Assembly (NCBI GenBank): GCA_050246735.1
Contig: JBFWVM010000008.1
Span: forward strand, 176,821 to 240,820
Origin: Taklimakanibacter sp050246735
GTDB taxonomy: Bacteria; Pseudomonadota; Alphaproteobacteria; Rhizobiales; Aestuariivirgaceae
DNA length: 64,000 bases
Direction: 5' to 3'
The position numbers were made by a program, and so were the translations under genes. Position 1 is the first letter of the stretch, and each line of letters begins with the position of its first letter. This document shows positions 17,089-25,633 of this stretch, piece after piece. The notes under the pieces are model-generated. The model saw nothing but the letters and a program-made list of their open reading frames with translations. It searched no databases and was not told the DNA's origin.

Positions 17089-18037
17089 AAAACCCGCAAC
17101 CGCGATCATCGGCGCGGGCTTCATCGGCAGGGCCTGGGCGATCAGCTTCGCGCGCGCGGGCTCGAGCGTCCGGCTGTGGGACGAGCTCGACGGCACGGCT
17201 GGGAAGGCGCTCGCCTACATCTCCGGGGTGCTCGACGATCTGGCGCGCAACGACCTTCTCAACGGCGCCGCGCCCGCCGCCGTGCTCGCCCGCATCAGCG
17301 CCGCCGCCACGCTGGAAGAGGCGGTGGCCGAGGCCGGCCACGTCCAGGAGAACACGCCGGAGGTGCTCGACACCAAGATCGCGGTGTTCCGGAAGCTCGA
17401 TGCGGCGGCGCGGCCGGATGCCGTCTTGGCGAGCTCGACCTCGGCGCTGCTGCCGTCGCGCTTCACCGAAACCCTGAAAGGGCGGCATCGCTGCGTCGTC
17501 GTCCATCCGATCAACCCGCCCTATCTGGTGCCGGCCGCGGAAGTGGTGCCCGCTCCCTGGACGTCGGCCGAGACGGTCGAGCGCACCCGGGCGTTCCTCA
17601 TCGCCGCCGGCCATGCGCCCCTGGTGATGAAGAAGGAGCTCGACGGGTTCATCATGAACCGCATGCAGGGCGCCCTCCTCGAGGAGGCGTTCCGCCTCGT
17701 CGCCGACGGCTATGCCAGCGTCGAGGACGTCGATATCGGGATCCGCGACGGGCTCGCCTTGCGCTGGTCCTTCATGGGGCCCTTCGAGACCATCGACCTC
17801 AACGCGCCGGGCGGCGTGCGCGACTATGCCGAACGCTACCAGCGCATCTACGAGAACCTGTTCCCGCAGATGCAGCGCCGGGTCGACTGGACCGGCCCGG
17901 TCATGGAGACGGTCGAGCCGGAAAGGCGCAAGCATACGCCCGCCGGCCGGCTGCAGGACCGCCAGGTCTGGCGCGACAAGCGGCTGATGGCCCTGGCCGC
18001 GCACAAGAAGCGTGCCGCAAAGGAGATCGGAAAGTGA
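17072..18037 (+). CDS. 3-hydroxyacyl-CoA-dehydrogenase-family enzyme (carnitine / L-gulonate 3-dehydrogenase-like)
   Basis: 321 residues from ATG 17072, chosen because GGAG at 17059-17062 sits 9 bp upstream; ATG 17066 is possible. N-terminal Rossmann motif AIIGAGFIGRAW, catalytic-region VVHPINPPYLVP, and FIMNRMQGALLEEA. This architecture fits enzymes acting on free 3-hydroxy acids (carnitine 3-dehydrogenase, lambda-crystallin/L-gulonate 3-dehydrogenase) rather than CoA esters. Its product would be a 3-keto acid, the substrate class of the BKACE enzyme encoded immediately downstream (4-bp overlap). Confidence 0.82.
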   Translation: MSKPSEKPATAIIGAGFIGRAWAISFARAGSSVRLWDELDGTAGKALAYISGVLDDLARNDLLNGAAPAAVLARISAAATLEEAVAEAGHVQENTPEVLDTKIAVFRKLDAAARPDAVLASSTSALLPSRFTETLKGRHRCVVVHPINPPYLVPAAEVVPAPWTSAETVERTRAFLIAAGHAPLVMKKELDGFIMNRMQGALLEEAFRLVADGYASVEDVDIGIRDGLALRWSFMGPFETIDLNAPGGVRDYAERYQRIYENLFPQMQRRVDWTGPVMETVEPERRKHTPAGRLQDRQVWRDKRLMALAAHKKRAAKEIGK

Positions 18038-18978
18038 CCACGAGCGACCCCGGCAAGGGCAAGATCATCATCACCTGCGCGGTGACGGGCGCCATCCACA
18101 CACCGACCATGTCGCCGCATCTGCCGATCACGCCGGACGAGATCGCCCGGGAAGCGATCGCCGCGGCGGAGGCGGGCGCCGCCATCCTCCATCTCCATGC
18201 GCGCGATCCCGAGACCGGCAAGCCCGACCAGACGCCCGAAGCCTTCGAGCGCTTCCTGCCGCGCATCAAGCAGGCCACCGATGCCGCGATCAACATCACC
18301 ACCGGCGGCAGCCCCTACATGAAGGTCGAGGAGCGGGTGAAGCCCGCGGCCAGGTTCAAGCCCGAAGTCGCCTCGCTCAACATGGGCTCGATCAATTTCG
18401 GCCTCTATCACCTCGTCGCCAAATACAAGAGCTTCAAATTCGACTGGGAGAAGGCACATCTCGAGGCCACCCGCGATCTCGTCTTCCGCAACAGCTTCAA
18501 GGACATCGAATATATCCTCGAGACCTGCTACGGCAACGGCACGCGCTTCGAGTTCGAATGCTACGACATCGCGCATCTCTACAATCTCGCCCATTTCGCG
18601 GACCGCGGCCTGGTCAAGCCGCCGCTCTTCGTCCAGTCGGTGTTCGGGCTGCTCGGCGGCATCGGCAGCCATCCGGAGGACGTCGCCCATATGAAACGCA
18701 CCGCCGACCGGCTGTTCGGCGCGAGCTACCGCTGGTCGGTGCTGGGGGCGGGAGCGGCCCAATTGCGCGTCGCGGCGCAGGCCGCCGCCCTCGGCGGCAA
18801 TATCCGGGTCGGCCTCGAGGACAGCCTGTGGGCCGGCAAGGGCAAGCTCGCCACGTCCAACGCCGAGCAGGTGGCGCTGGCGCGCAAGATCATCGAAGGT
18901 CTCGGCATGCAGGCCGCGACCCCCGACGAGGCGCGCCGGATCCTCGAGCTCAAGGGCGGCGACAAGGTGTCATTCTGA
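18034..18978 (+). CDS. BKACE family 3-keto acid cleavage enzyme (DUF849), first copy
   Basis: 314 residues from GTG 18034 (aaaggag upstream; GTGA overlap with the previous stop). TIM-barrel beta-keto acid cleavage enzyme: metal-binding HxH in AILHLHARD, and the C-terminal acid ligand in RVGLEDSLWAGKG. Family members condense a beta-keto acid with acetyl-CoA and cleave it to acetoacetate plus a CoA ester. The upstream dehydrogenase is a logical source of the beta-keto acid. Confidence 0.9.
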   Translation: MTTSDPGKGKIIITCAVTGAIHTPTMSPHLPITPDEIAREAIAAAEAGAAILHLHARDPETGKPDQTPEAFERFLPRIKQATDAAINITTGGSPYMKVEERVKPAARFKPEVASLNMGSINFGLYHLVAKYKSFKFDWEKAHLEATRDLVFRNSFKDIEYILETCYGNGTRFEFECYDIAHLYNLAHFADRGLVKPPLFVQSVFGLLGGIGSHPEDVAHMKRTADRLFGASYRWSVLGAGAAQLRVAAQAAALGGNIRVGLEDSLWAGKGKLATSNAEQVALARKIIEGLGMQAATPDEARRILELKGGDKVSF

Positions 18979-18986
18979 GGCCGGCA

Positions 18987-19859
18987 ATGCTGCGCATCGA
19001 GATCTTCAGCGACAGGCGCGACGCCCTCGGCGAAGGACCGCTATGGGACGTCGCGGAGCAGCGGCTCTATTGGATCGACTCCTACAGACCTGCGGTCTAT
19101 TCCGCCGACGCGGCGGGCGGCGACCGCAGGGAGTGGCCCCTGCCCGAGCCGGTCGGCTCCCTCGCCCTGCGCGAGAAAGGCGGCGCCGTCGTCGCGCTGC
19201 GCAGCGGCTTCCATGCGCTCGATTTCGCGACCGGCAAGGTCGCGCTCATCGCCGAAACCCAGCCGGGCGAGCTCACGCCGCGCATGAACGACGGCAAGGT
19301 CGACCGGCAGGGTCGCTTCGTCGCCGGGTCGATGGATTTCGAAGAGCGCAACGGCGTCGGCAAGCTGTTCCGGCTCGACCCCGACCTCAGCGTCCACGAG
19401 CTCGACCGCGACATCGTCTGCTCCAACGGACCCTGCTTCAGCCTCGACGGCGGGACGCTCTACTTCGCCGATACCGGCAAGCGCGTGATCTATGCCTATG
19501 ACTACGACACGGCGACGGGCACCGTCCGCTCCCGCCGCGTCTTCACCAGCTTCGAGAAGCTGCGCGGGCTGCCGGACGGGGCGACCGTCGATGCCGAGGG
19601 CTTCGTATGGAGCACGGAAGTCTATTCCGGCCGGCTCATCCGCTTCGACCCCAACGGTGTCGTCGACCGGATCGTCGGCCTGCCGGTGCAGTCGACGACG
19701 AGCCTGACCTTCGGCGGACCCGGCCTCGACATCGCCTTCGTCACCTCGATGGCAAGGCCGTTCGACAACCAGTATCACCGCGAGCGCGAGGCGGGCTGCG
19801 TCTTCGCCGTCCACGGTCTCGGCGTGCGCGGCGTGCCCGAACCCAGATTCAAGGGATAG
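18987..19859 (+). CDS. SMP-30/gluconolactonase family lactonase, first copy
   Basis: 290 residues, six-bladed beta-propeller of the SGL family. Metal and catalytic positions are visible: Glu in LGEGPLWD, Asn in NDGKVDRQG, Asn in CSNGPCFS and Asp in PDGATVDAEG. It hydrolyses aldonolactones to aldonic acids. It starts 9 bp after BKACE and is followed by a paralogue. Confidence 0.9.
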   Translation: MLRIEIFSDRRDALGEGPLWDVAEQRLYWIDSYRPAVYSADAAGGDRREWPLPEPVGSLALREKGGAVVALRSGFHALDFATGKVALIAETQPGELTPRMNDGKVDRQGRFVAGSMDFEERNGVGKLFRLDPDLSVHELDRDIVCSNGPCFSLDGGTLYFADTGKRVIYAYDYDTATGTVRSRRVFTSFEKLRGLPDGATVDAEGFVWSTEVYSGRLIRFDPNGVVDRIVGLPVQSTTSLTFGGPGLDIAFVTSMARPFDNQYHREREAGCVFAVHGLGVRGVPEPRFKG

Positions 19860-19872
19860 ATTGGAGGACGAC

Positions 19873-20751
19873 ATGAAGATCGACGTGCTGGTCGACGTGA
19901 AGACGACGCTGGGCGAGGGCCCCTTGTGGGACGTCGAGCAGCAGCGCCTCTACTGGATCGACGCCGCGGGCATGCGGGTCTTCCGGGCAACCGGACAGGG
20001 CGCCGAGATCCGCGCCTGGGACCTGCCGGCGCGCGTCGGCTCGATCGCCATCCGCAAGGACGGCCGAGGCGCCATCTGCTCCCTGGCGAAGGGCTTCCAC
20101 GCTCTCGATTTCGCGACCGGGGACTGCTCCCTCATCGCCGAGATCGAGGCCGACCAGCCCGCCAACTGGATCAATGACGGCAAGGTCGACCGCCGGGGGC
20201 GGTTCTTCGCCGGCACGATGGACAGCCAGGAATCCGGACCTAACGGCGCGCTGTACCGCCTCGATCCCGATTTCAGGGTGACGAAGGTCGAGACCGGCAT
20301 CATCGTGTCGAACGGCCCGTGCTGGAGCCCGGACGACCGCATTTTCTACTTCGCCGATTCCTGGTCGGGCGAGATCTGGGCCTATGACTACGATCCCGAG
20401 ACGGGCTCGCCGTCCAACCGCCGCACCTTCACCAGGATCGACACGTCGCGGGGCGGTGCTGCGGACGGCTCGACCGTCGATGCCGAAGGATGCCTGTGGA
20501 ACGCGCAAGTCTATGACGGCAAGCTCATTCGCTATACGCCCGACGGCAAGGTCGAGCGGGTCATCGAAATGCCGGTCAAGAAGGTGACGAGCGTGATGTT
20601 CGGCGGACCCGGTCTCGATATCCTCTATGTGACGTCGATGGCAAAGCCGCCGCTGCCGCGCTTCCCGGGCGACGGCGTCCTGCGCGGCAGCCTCTTCGCC
20701 ATCACGGGGCTCGGCATCAGGGGCATAGCCGAACCGCGTTTCGGGGGGTGA
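19873..20751 (+). CDS. SMP-30/gluconolactonase family lactonase, second copy
   Basis: 292 residues from ATG 19873, with ggagg just upstream. The same catalytic pattern as its neighbour is present: LGEGPLWD, NDGKVDRRG, VSNGPCWS, ADGSTVDAEG. Sequence divergence between the two tandem copies is moderate, so they may handle different lactones (1,4 and 1,5, or two sugars). It is the last gene of this operon; a strong hairpin follows. Confidence 0.9.
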   Translation: MKIDVLVDVKTTLGEGPLWDVEQQRLYWIDAAGMRVFRATGQGAEIRAWDLPARVGSIAIRKDGRGAICSLAKGFHALDFATGDCSLIAEIEADQPANWINDGKVDRRGRFFAGTMDSQESGPNGALYRLDPDFRVTKVETGIIVSNGPCWSPDDRIFYFADSWSGEIWAYDYDPETGSPSNRRTFTRIDTSRGGAADGSTVDAEGCLWNAQVYDGKLIRYTPDGKVERVIEMPVKKVTSVMFGGPGLDILYVTSMAKPPLPRFPGDGVLRGSLFAITGLGIRGIAEPRFGG

Positions 20752-20804
20752 GTCCCGCCCGCGGGGACGTTGGCGGCTCTTCCATGACCGACGAGTGCGC
20801 AGCC

Positions 20805-20829
20805 GCCGGCAGGCATAAGGCCTGCCGGC
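20805..20829 (+). terminator. perfect 10-bp stem, 5-nt loop, after second lactonase
   Basis: GCCGGCAGGC / GCCTGCCGGC with loop ATAAG, 53 bp after the stop codon. No poly-T run follows. It marks the probable end of the 11475-20751 operon before the next promoter. Confidence 0.65.
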
Positions 20830-20868
20830 GCTATTGCCCGCGCGGCGCAGGTCCGGTCCGTTTACTCT

Positions 20869-20886
20869 TGTAAATTCGAATTTACA
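20869..20886. promoter_or_regulatory. perfect 18-bp palindrome, candidate operator
   Basis: TGTAAATTCGAATTTACA is self-complementary and sits 60 bp before the binding-protein start at 20947, in an AT island. The likely ligand is the SorC-type regulator encoded at 24656 in the same operon. Confidence 0.65.
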
Positions 20887-20946
20887 TTTGTAATAATGGC
20901 GCCGGGCACGGACAAGCATCAAAACCGATCACATGGGAGGTCCCGC

Positions 20947-22296
20947 ATGAAAAAGCTGTTCCAGGCCGCCGTCTGCTCGCTCGCGCTTTTCGCCGCGGCG
21001 TCGCTGGCGCCGGCGACCGCCAGGGCCGACTGGCTCGAAACCGCCGCCGCTCCGCTCAAGGGCACCGAGATCAGCGGCATCTTCCTCGACCGTCCGGGCT
21101 ATCGCGCCATCATCAAGCTCCTGCCCGAATTCGAGAAGAAGACGGGAATCAAGGTCAAGTACGAGATCGTGCCCTATGAGAACACCCGCGAGAAGGAAGT
21201 CCTCAACTTCACCTCGAGCGGCGAACTCACCATGGCCCTGGTCGACCTCGTCTGGATCGGAGAGTTCGCCGAGAACGGCTGGATCGTTCCGGTCGAGGAG
21301 CTCACCAAGGACGCATCGGTCACCGATCCCAACCTCAACCTCAAGGGCTTCTTCCCGCTGCTGCTCGACGCCTTCGGCTCATGGGGCGGCAAGGTCTACG
21401 GCCTGCCCTTCGACAACTATTCGGGCCTGCTCTTCTATAATTCCTGCAAGCTCAAGGAGGCGGGCTTCGACAAGCCGCCCGAGACCTGGGACGATCTCCT
21501 CAAGACCTACGCCCCCAAGCTCACCCATGCCGACAAGAAGGAATATGCCTTCGCTCTCCAGTCGCTGCGCGGCGAGACGCAATCGGCCGACAGCTTCATG
21601 CGCGTGATCTGGCCGTTCGGCGGCTCGCTCCTCACCAAGGAGTTCAAGTCGAACCTGGAGAGCGCCGAGAGCCAGGCCGGCCTCAAGTTCCGCCAGGAGC
21701 TGATGAAATACATGCCGCCCGGCATCGTGAGCTTCGACCACGCCGAGGCCGTCAACGCGCTGGCGCAGAACCAGGTGGCGATGATCACCGAATGGTCGGC
21801 CTTCTACGGCACGCTCACCGATCCCAACTCGTCCAAGCTCGGCGATTGCCTGGGGGTGGCGCCCGAACCCGCGGGTCCCGCTGGCCGCCTGCCGGCGCTC
21901 GGCGGCTTCTCGCTCGCGGTCGCGGCGCAGGCGACCCCCGAGCAGCAGAAGGCGACCTGGCTGTTCATCCAGTGGGCGACGTCGGAAGAGATCGCGCGCG
22001 CCTATGTCGAGGCGGGCGGCGTCTCGGGCCGCATGGCCGTCTATGAGCAGCCGGACATCCAGGCGAAGTACAAGTTCGTCCAGCCCATGGTCGCCTCCTG
22101 GCAGAAGGGCGTTCCGGAGTTCCGGCCGCGCTTCCCGGCCTGGCCGGCGATTTCCGAGATCATCGCCGAATTCGGCACCAAGATGATGCTCGGCGAGGTC
22201 TCGACCGAGGACGGCGCCAAGGAGATCGGCACCCGCATGGAGCAGATCCTGGAGAAGGAAGGCTATTACGACGGCAAGAAGCCGCTGCTGCAGTGA
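20947..22296 (+). CDS. carbohydrate ABC transporter substrate-binding protein (type II, MalE/UgpB-like)
   Basis: 449 residues from ATG 20947 behind gggaggtcc. Signal peptide MKKLFQAAVCSLALFAAASL ends near ARADW. The mature protein has the CUT1 solute-binding fold (FEKKTGIKVKYEIVPYE, GKVYGLPFDNYSGLLFYN, EQQKATWLFIQWATS). It works with the permeases at 22904 and 23815 and the ATPase at 25630. Confidence 0.9.
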   Translation: MKKLFQAAVCSLALFAAASLAPATARADWLETAAAPLKGTEISGIFLDRPGYRAIIKLLPEFEKKTGIKVKYEIVPYENTREKEVLNFTSSGELTMALVDLVWIGEFAENGWIVPVEELTKDASVTDPNLNLKGFFPLLLDAFGSWGGKVYGLPFDNYSGLLFYNSCKLKEAGFDKPPETWDDLLKTYAPKLTHADKKEYAFALQSLRGETQSADSFMRVIWPFGGSLLTKEFKSNLESAESQAGLKFRQELMKYMPPGIVSFDHAEAVNALAQNQVAMITEWSAFYGTLTDPNSSKLGDCLGVAPEPAGPAGRLPALGGFSLAVAAQATPEQQKATWLFIQWATSEEIARAYVEAGGVSGRMAVYEQPDIQAKYKFVQPMVASWQKGVPEFRPRFPAWPAISEIIAEFGTKMMLGEVSTEDGAKEIGTRMEQILEKEGYYDGKKPLLQ

Positions 22297-22305
22297 TCGG
22301 GACGT

Positions 22306-22331
22306 GAGGCGCGCGGCCGGGGGCGCGCCTC
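22306..22331 (+). terminator. stem-loop after binding-protein gene
   Basis: GAGGCGCGC pairs perfectly with GCGCGCCTC across an 8-nt loop, 9 bp after the binding-protein stop and before the SIS gene. No T-run. Its position matches the hairpin after the binding-protein gene at 11475. Confidence 0.6.
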
Positions 22332-22350
22332 GCATCCGGAGCGTCCGACG

Positions 22351-22902
22351 GTGAGCGATCTGTATCAGGCGGCGCTGGCCGAGATCGGCGAAGTCTTCCG
22401 GCGCGTCGACGACGCGAATGTCGAGGCGGCGATCGCCATGATCGCCAGGGCCCGGCGCATCGCGGTCCACGGCGTGGGCCGCGAGGGCCTGCAGATGAAG
22501 GGCTTCGCCATGCGGCTCTTTCATCTGGGCCTCGACGTCTCGGTGGTCGGCGACATGACGACGCCCTATCTCGGCGCCGGCGGCCTTCTCGTCGTCTCGG
22601 CCGGTCCTGGCTATTTCTCGACCGTCGCCGGGCTCATGGGCGTCGCCCGCGAAGCCGGCGCCCGCACCCTGCTCGTCACCGCCCAGCCCGGGTCGCGCTG
22701 CGCCGAGATCGCCGATCTCGTGCTGCACCTGCCGGCCCAGACCATGGCGGACGACCGGTCGGAGCGCGCCTCGGTGCTGCCGATGGGATCGCTCTACGAA
22801 GGCGCGCAATATATCCTGTTCGAGGCCATGATCCTCAGGCTGCGCGACAGGCTCGAAGTGACGCCCGAGAAGATGCGGGCCAATCACACCAATCTCGAAT
22901 AG
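22351..22902 (+). CDS. SIS-domain protein, 6-phospho-3-hexuloisomerase-like
   Basis: 183 residues from GTG 22351. A single SIS domain: sugar-phosphate-binding region RIAVHGVGREGLQMKGFAMR, LLVVSAGPGYFSTV, LLVTAQPGS, ending with the Glu/His-bearing helix. Length and layout match HxlB/PHI isomerases of ketohexose phosphates. It lies between the binding-protein and permease genes, so it probably isomerises the phosphorylated transported sugar. No hexulose-phosphate synthase partner is present. Confidence 0.8.
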   Translation: MSDLYQAALAEIGEVFRRVDDANVEAAIAMIARARRIAVHGVGREGLQMKGFAMRLFHLGLDVSVVGDMTTPYLGAGGLLVVSAGPGYFSTVAGLMGVAREAGARTLLVTAQPGSRCAEIADLVLHLPAQTMADDRSERASVLPMGSLYEGAQYILFEAMILRLRDRLEVTPEKMRANHTNLE

Positions 22903-22903
22903 C

Positions 22904-23818
22904 ATGGCGCGAATGACGACATCGCGGCAAAAGCTCGATCCCGGCTACAGCCCGTGGACGCCGTTCCGGTTCCTCGCCCCGGCGGTCCTGGCGCTCCTCG
23001 CCGTCGGTATCTATCCGACCGTCTTCGCCCTCGTCACCTCCTTCCGCGAGTACCAGCTGACGCGCCCGCGCAGCGGCTTTCCCTTCATCGGCCTGGACAA
23101 CTACAGGGCCATCCTGCTCGACAGCACGTTCCGCGATTCTCTCCTTCTCACCTTCAAGTTCTTCCTGTTCTCGATGCCCTGCCAGCTCGTCCTCGGCATC
23201 GCCATCGCGCTCCTGCTGCACCAGCCGGGAGCGGGCCTGCTGAGGTCGGTGGCGCGCGTGGCGCTGGTGGTGCCGCTCGCCACGACCTATGCCGTGGTCG
23301 GACTCATCGGCCGGCTGATGTTCAACCGCGACTTCGGCGTCGCCAACGAGTTCCTGTCCTGGTTCGGCTTTGCCGGCATCGATTGGCTGGGCTCGCCCAG
23401 CGGCGCCTTCGCCGCCATCGTCGCCATGGATGTCTGGCAGTGGACGCCGTTCTGCGCGCTCATCTTCCTCGCCGGGCTTTCGATGGTGCCGGTCGAGATC
23501 GAGGAGGCGGCGCGCCTCGAGACCTCGAGCAAATGGCAGCTGCTCAAGAGAGTGCAGGCGCCCTATCTCCTGCCGGGATTGACGGCGCTCCTCATCCTGC
23601 GCTCGGCCGACGTGCTCAAGCTCTTCGACATGGTCTTCGTCATGACCCGCGGCGGGCCAGGCGCCGCCACCGACCTGATCTCGGTCTATATCCAGCGGGT
23701 GGGCTTCAAGATCTTCGACATGGGCCTGGCCTCGGCCCAGGCCGTCATCCTCATGATCCTCACCGTCATCCTGAGCCGGCTCTACATACGCCTCGTCTAC
23801 AGGGAAATCGACCAATGA
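22904..23818 (+). CDS. carbohydrate ABC transporter permease (MalF type)
   Basis: 304 residues with six membrane segments. The EAA loop is present as VEIEEAARLETSSKWQLLKRVQAPYL. It starts 1 bp after the SIS gene and overlaps the next permease by 4 bp (ATGA). Confidence 0.92.
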   Translation: MARMTTSRQKLDPGYSPWTPFRFLAPAVLALLAVGIYPTVFALVTSFREYQLTRPRSGFPFIGLDNYRAILLDSTFRDSLLLTFKFFLFSMPCQLVLGIAIALLLHQPGAGLLRSVARVALVVPLATTYAVVGLIGRLMFNRDFGVANEFLSWFGFAGIDWLGSPSGAFAAIVAMDVWQWTPFCALIFLAGLSMVPVEIEEAARLETSSKWQLLKRVQAPYLLPGLTALLILRSADVLKLFDMVFVMTRGGPGAATDLISVYIQRVGFKIFDMGLASAQAVILMILTVILSRLYIRLVYREIDQ

Positions 23819-24636
23819 CCTGGAAGCCGGGCCGCATCCTCCATGCCCTGGGTCTCGTGGCCGTCATCGCCACGACCCTGTTTCCCTTCTACTGGATGCT
23901 GTCGAGCAGCTTCAAGACGCAGACCGACCTCCTGGCGAGCCCGCCCCTGTGGTGGTTCACCCCGACCTTCGCCAACTACCTCGAAGTCTACGACGACGGC
24001 ATGCTCTTCGGCGCCGTCGGCAACTCGCTCATCGTCGCCGTCCTCGCCACCATCGTGTCGGTGGGACTCGGCGCGCCCGCCGCCTTCGCCCTGGCGCGCT
24101 ATGACTTCCGCGGCAAGTCGGACCTGTGGTTCTGGTTCATCTCCAACCGCATGATCACGCCGGTGGCCCTGGCGCTGCCCATCTACATCATCGCCAGGTC
24201 TCTGGGCCTGCTCGACACCTATCTCGTGCTGGTGCTGGTCTATATCACCTTCAACCTGCCGATCGTCGTATGGATATGCACCGACCAGTTCAAGTCCATC
24301 CCGCCCGAGATCGAGCAGGCCGCACGTCTCGACGGCGCCTCGCAGTGGACGATCTTCCGGCGCATCTACCTGCCGCTCGGCCTGCCCGGCGTCGCGGTGT
24401 CGGCCATCTTCAGCTTCATCTTCTCCTGGAACGAGCTGCTCTACGCGCTGGTGCTGATCAGCAGGACGGAGCGCAAGACCGCCGCGGTCGTGGCGACGAA
24501 CTACATGTCGGGCTATGAGCTGCCGTGGGGCAAGATCATGGCGACCGGCTCGATCATCGTGCTGCCGGTCATCGTCTTCGCGCTCATCGTCTCGCGCCAC
24601 ATGGTAAGGGGCCTGACCATGGGCGCCACGAAGTAG
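23815..24636 (+). CDS. carbohydrate ABC transporter permease (MalG type)
   Basis: 273 residues from ATG 23815. Six membrane segments, EAA loop PPEIEQAARLDGASQWTIFR, then FIFSWNELLYALVL typical of MalG-type subunits. It pairs with the MalF-type protein upstream. Confidence 0.92.
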   Translation: MTWKPGRILHALGLVAVIATTLFPFYWMLSSSFKTQTDLLASPPLWWFTPTFANYLEVYDDGMLFGAVGNSLIVAVLATIVSVGLGAPAAFALARYDFRGKSDLWFWFISNRMITPVALALPIYIIARSLGLLDTYLVLVLVYITFNLPIVVWICTDQFKSIPPEIEQAARLDGASQWTIFRRIYLPLGLPGVAVSAIFSFIFSWNELLYALVLISRTERKTAAVVATNYMSGYELPWGKIMATGSIIVLPVIVFALIVSRHMVRGLTMGATK

Positions 24637-24655
24637 GACGGCGGGACAGGCGGCA

Positions 24656-25633
24656 ATGGCCAGCGATGCGCGCATCAGTGATCTCCGCGACTATATCGCG
24701 AATGCCGAGCCCGAGCATATCCGCGCGCGGGTGGCCTATCTCTATTTCGTCGCCGGCCAGACGCAGCGGGACATCGCCGACAGCCTCGGCATCACCCGCC
24801 TGCGCGTCAACGGCATAGTCGGACAATGCCGCATCGACGGTTCCGTGCGCGTCGACGTCCACATCCCGATCGCCGAATGCGTCGCGCTCGAAGAACGGCT
24901 GAAAGCCCGCTTCGGACTGGGCCAGGCGACGGTCGTCCCCGCCATCGACGATATCGACGTGCTGCAGCGCATGATCGGGGAGGCGGCGGGCGCCCTGCTC
25001 GACCGGCTGATCGGCAACGGCATGGGTCTCGGCGTCGGCTGGGGCAGGACCCTGAGCTGGGCCACGAACCGGCTGACCCGCAGGCGCCATGCGGAGAGCT
25101 GGGTGGCGACCCTGATGGGCGGGCTGACGCGCGGATCGGGCACCAATACGTTCGAGGTCGCCACGCATTTCGCCCAGGCTCTCGGCGCGGACTGCCACTA
25201 TCTGGCGGCGCCGCTCTATTGCCCGAGCGTCGAGAGCCGCGAGATGCTGCTCACGCATGACGGCCTGGCCGACGTGATGCGGCGGGCGCGCAGCGTCGAT
25301 ATCGCGCTCGTCTCGAGCGGTGACTTCTCCAGGCGCTCGCAGCTCGCGGTCACGCCGGTCGTCAGGGAGAACCTCGCCGGCCTGCGCGCCCGGGGCGCCA
25401 TCGGCGACCTGCTCGGCTCCTTCCTCACCGCCCGGGGCGAGCTTGCCGATCATCCCCTGAACGAGCGGATCATGGCCCTCAATATCCGCGATCTGGCCCG
25501 GATCAGGACTTCGATCCTCGTTTCCGGCGGGCTCTACAAATTCGATATCGTTCGGGCGGCCCTCGTTTCGGCCCGCGTGAACGGGATCGTCACCGACGAA
25601 GCCCTCGCCCGCGCCATACTGGAAAAGTCATGA
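24656..25633 (+). CDS. SorC/DeoR-type sugar-binding transcriptional regulator
   Basis: 325 residues. N-terminal HTH (YFVAGQTQRDIADSLGITRLRVNGIV), then a sugar-phosphate-isomerase-like effector domain (GLGVGWGRTLSWA, IALVSSGDFSR, LLGSFLTARGE). SorC proteins sense phosphorylated sugars. Inside the importer operon it is probably autoregulatory, with the palindrome at 20869 as candidate site. The stop overlaps the ATPase start by 4 bp. Confidence 0.88.
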   Translation: MASDARISDLRDYIANAEPEHIRARVAYLYFVAGQTQRDIADSLGITRLRVNGIVGQCRIDGSVRVDVHIPIAECVALEERLKARFGLGQATVVPAIDDIDVLQRMIGEAAGALLDRLIGNGMGLGVGWGRTLSWATNRLTRRRHAESWVATLMGGLTRGSGTNTFEVATHFAQALGADCHYLAAPLYCPSVESREMLLTHDGLADVMRRARSVDIALVSSGDFSRRSQLAVTPVVRENLAGLRARGAIGDLLGSFLTARGELADHPLNERIMALNIRDLARIRTSILVSGGLYKFDIVRAALVSARVNGIVTDEALARAILEKS

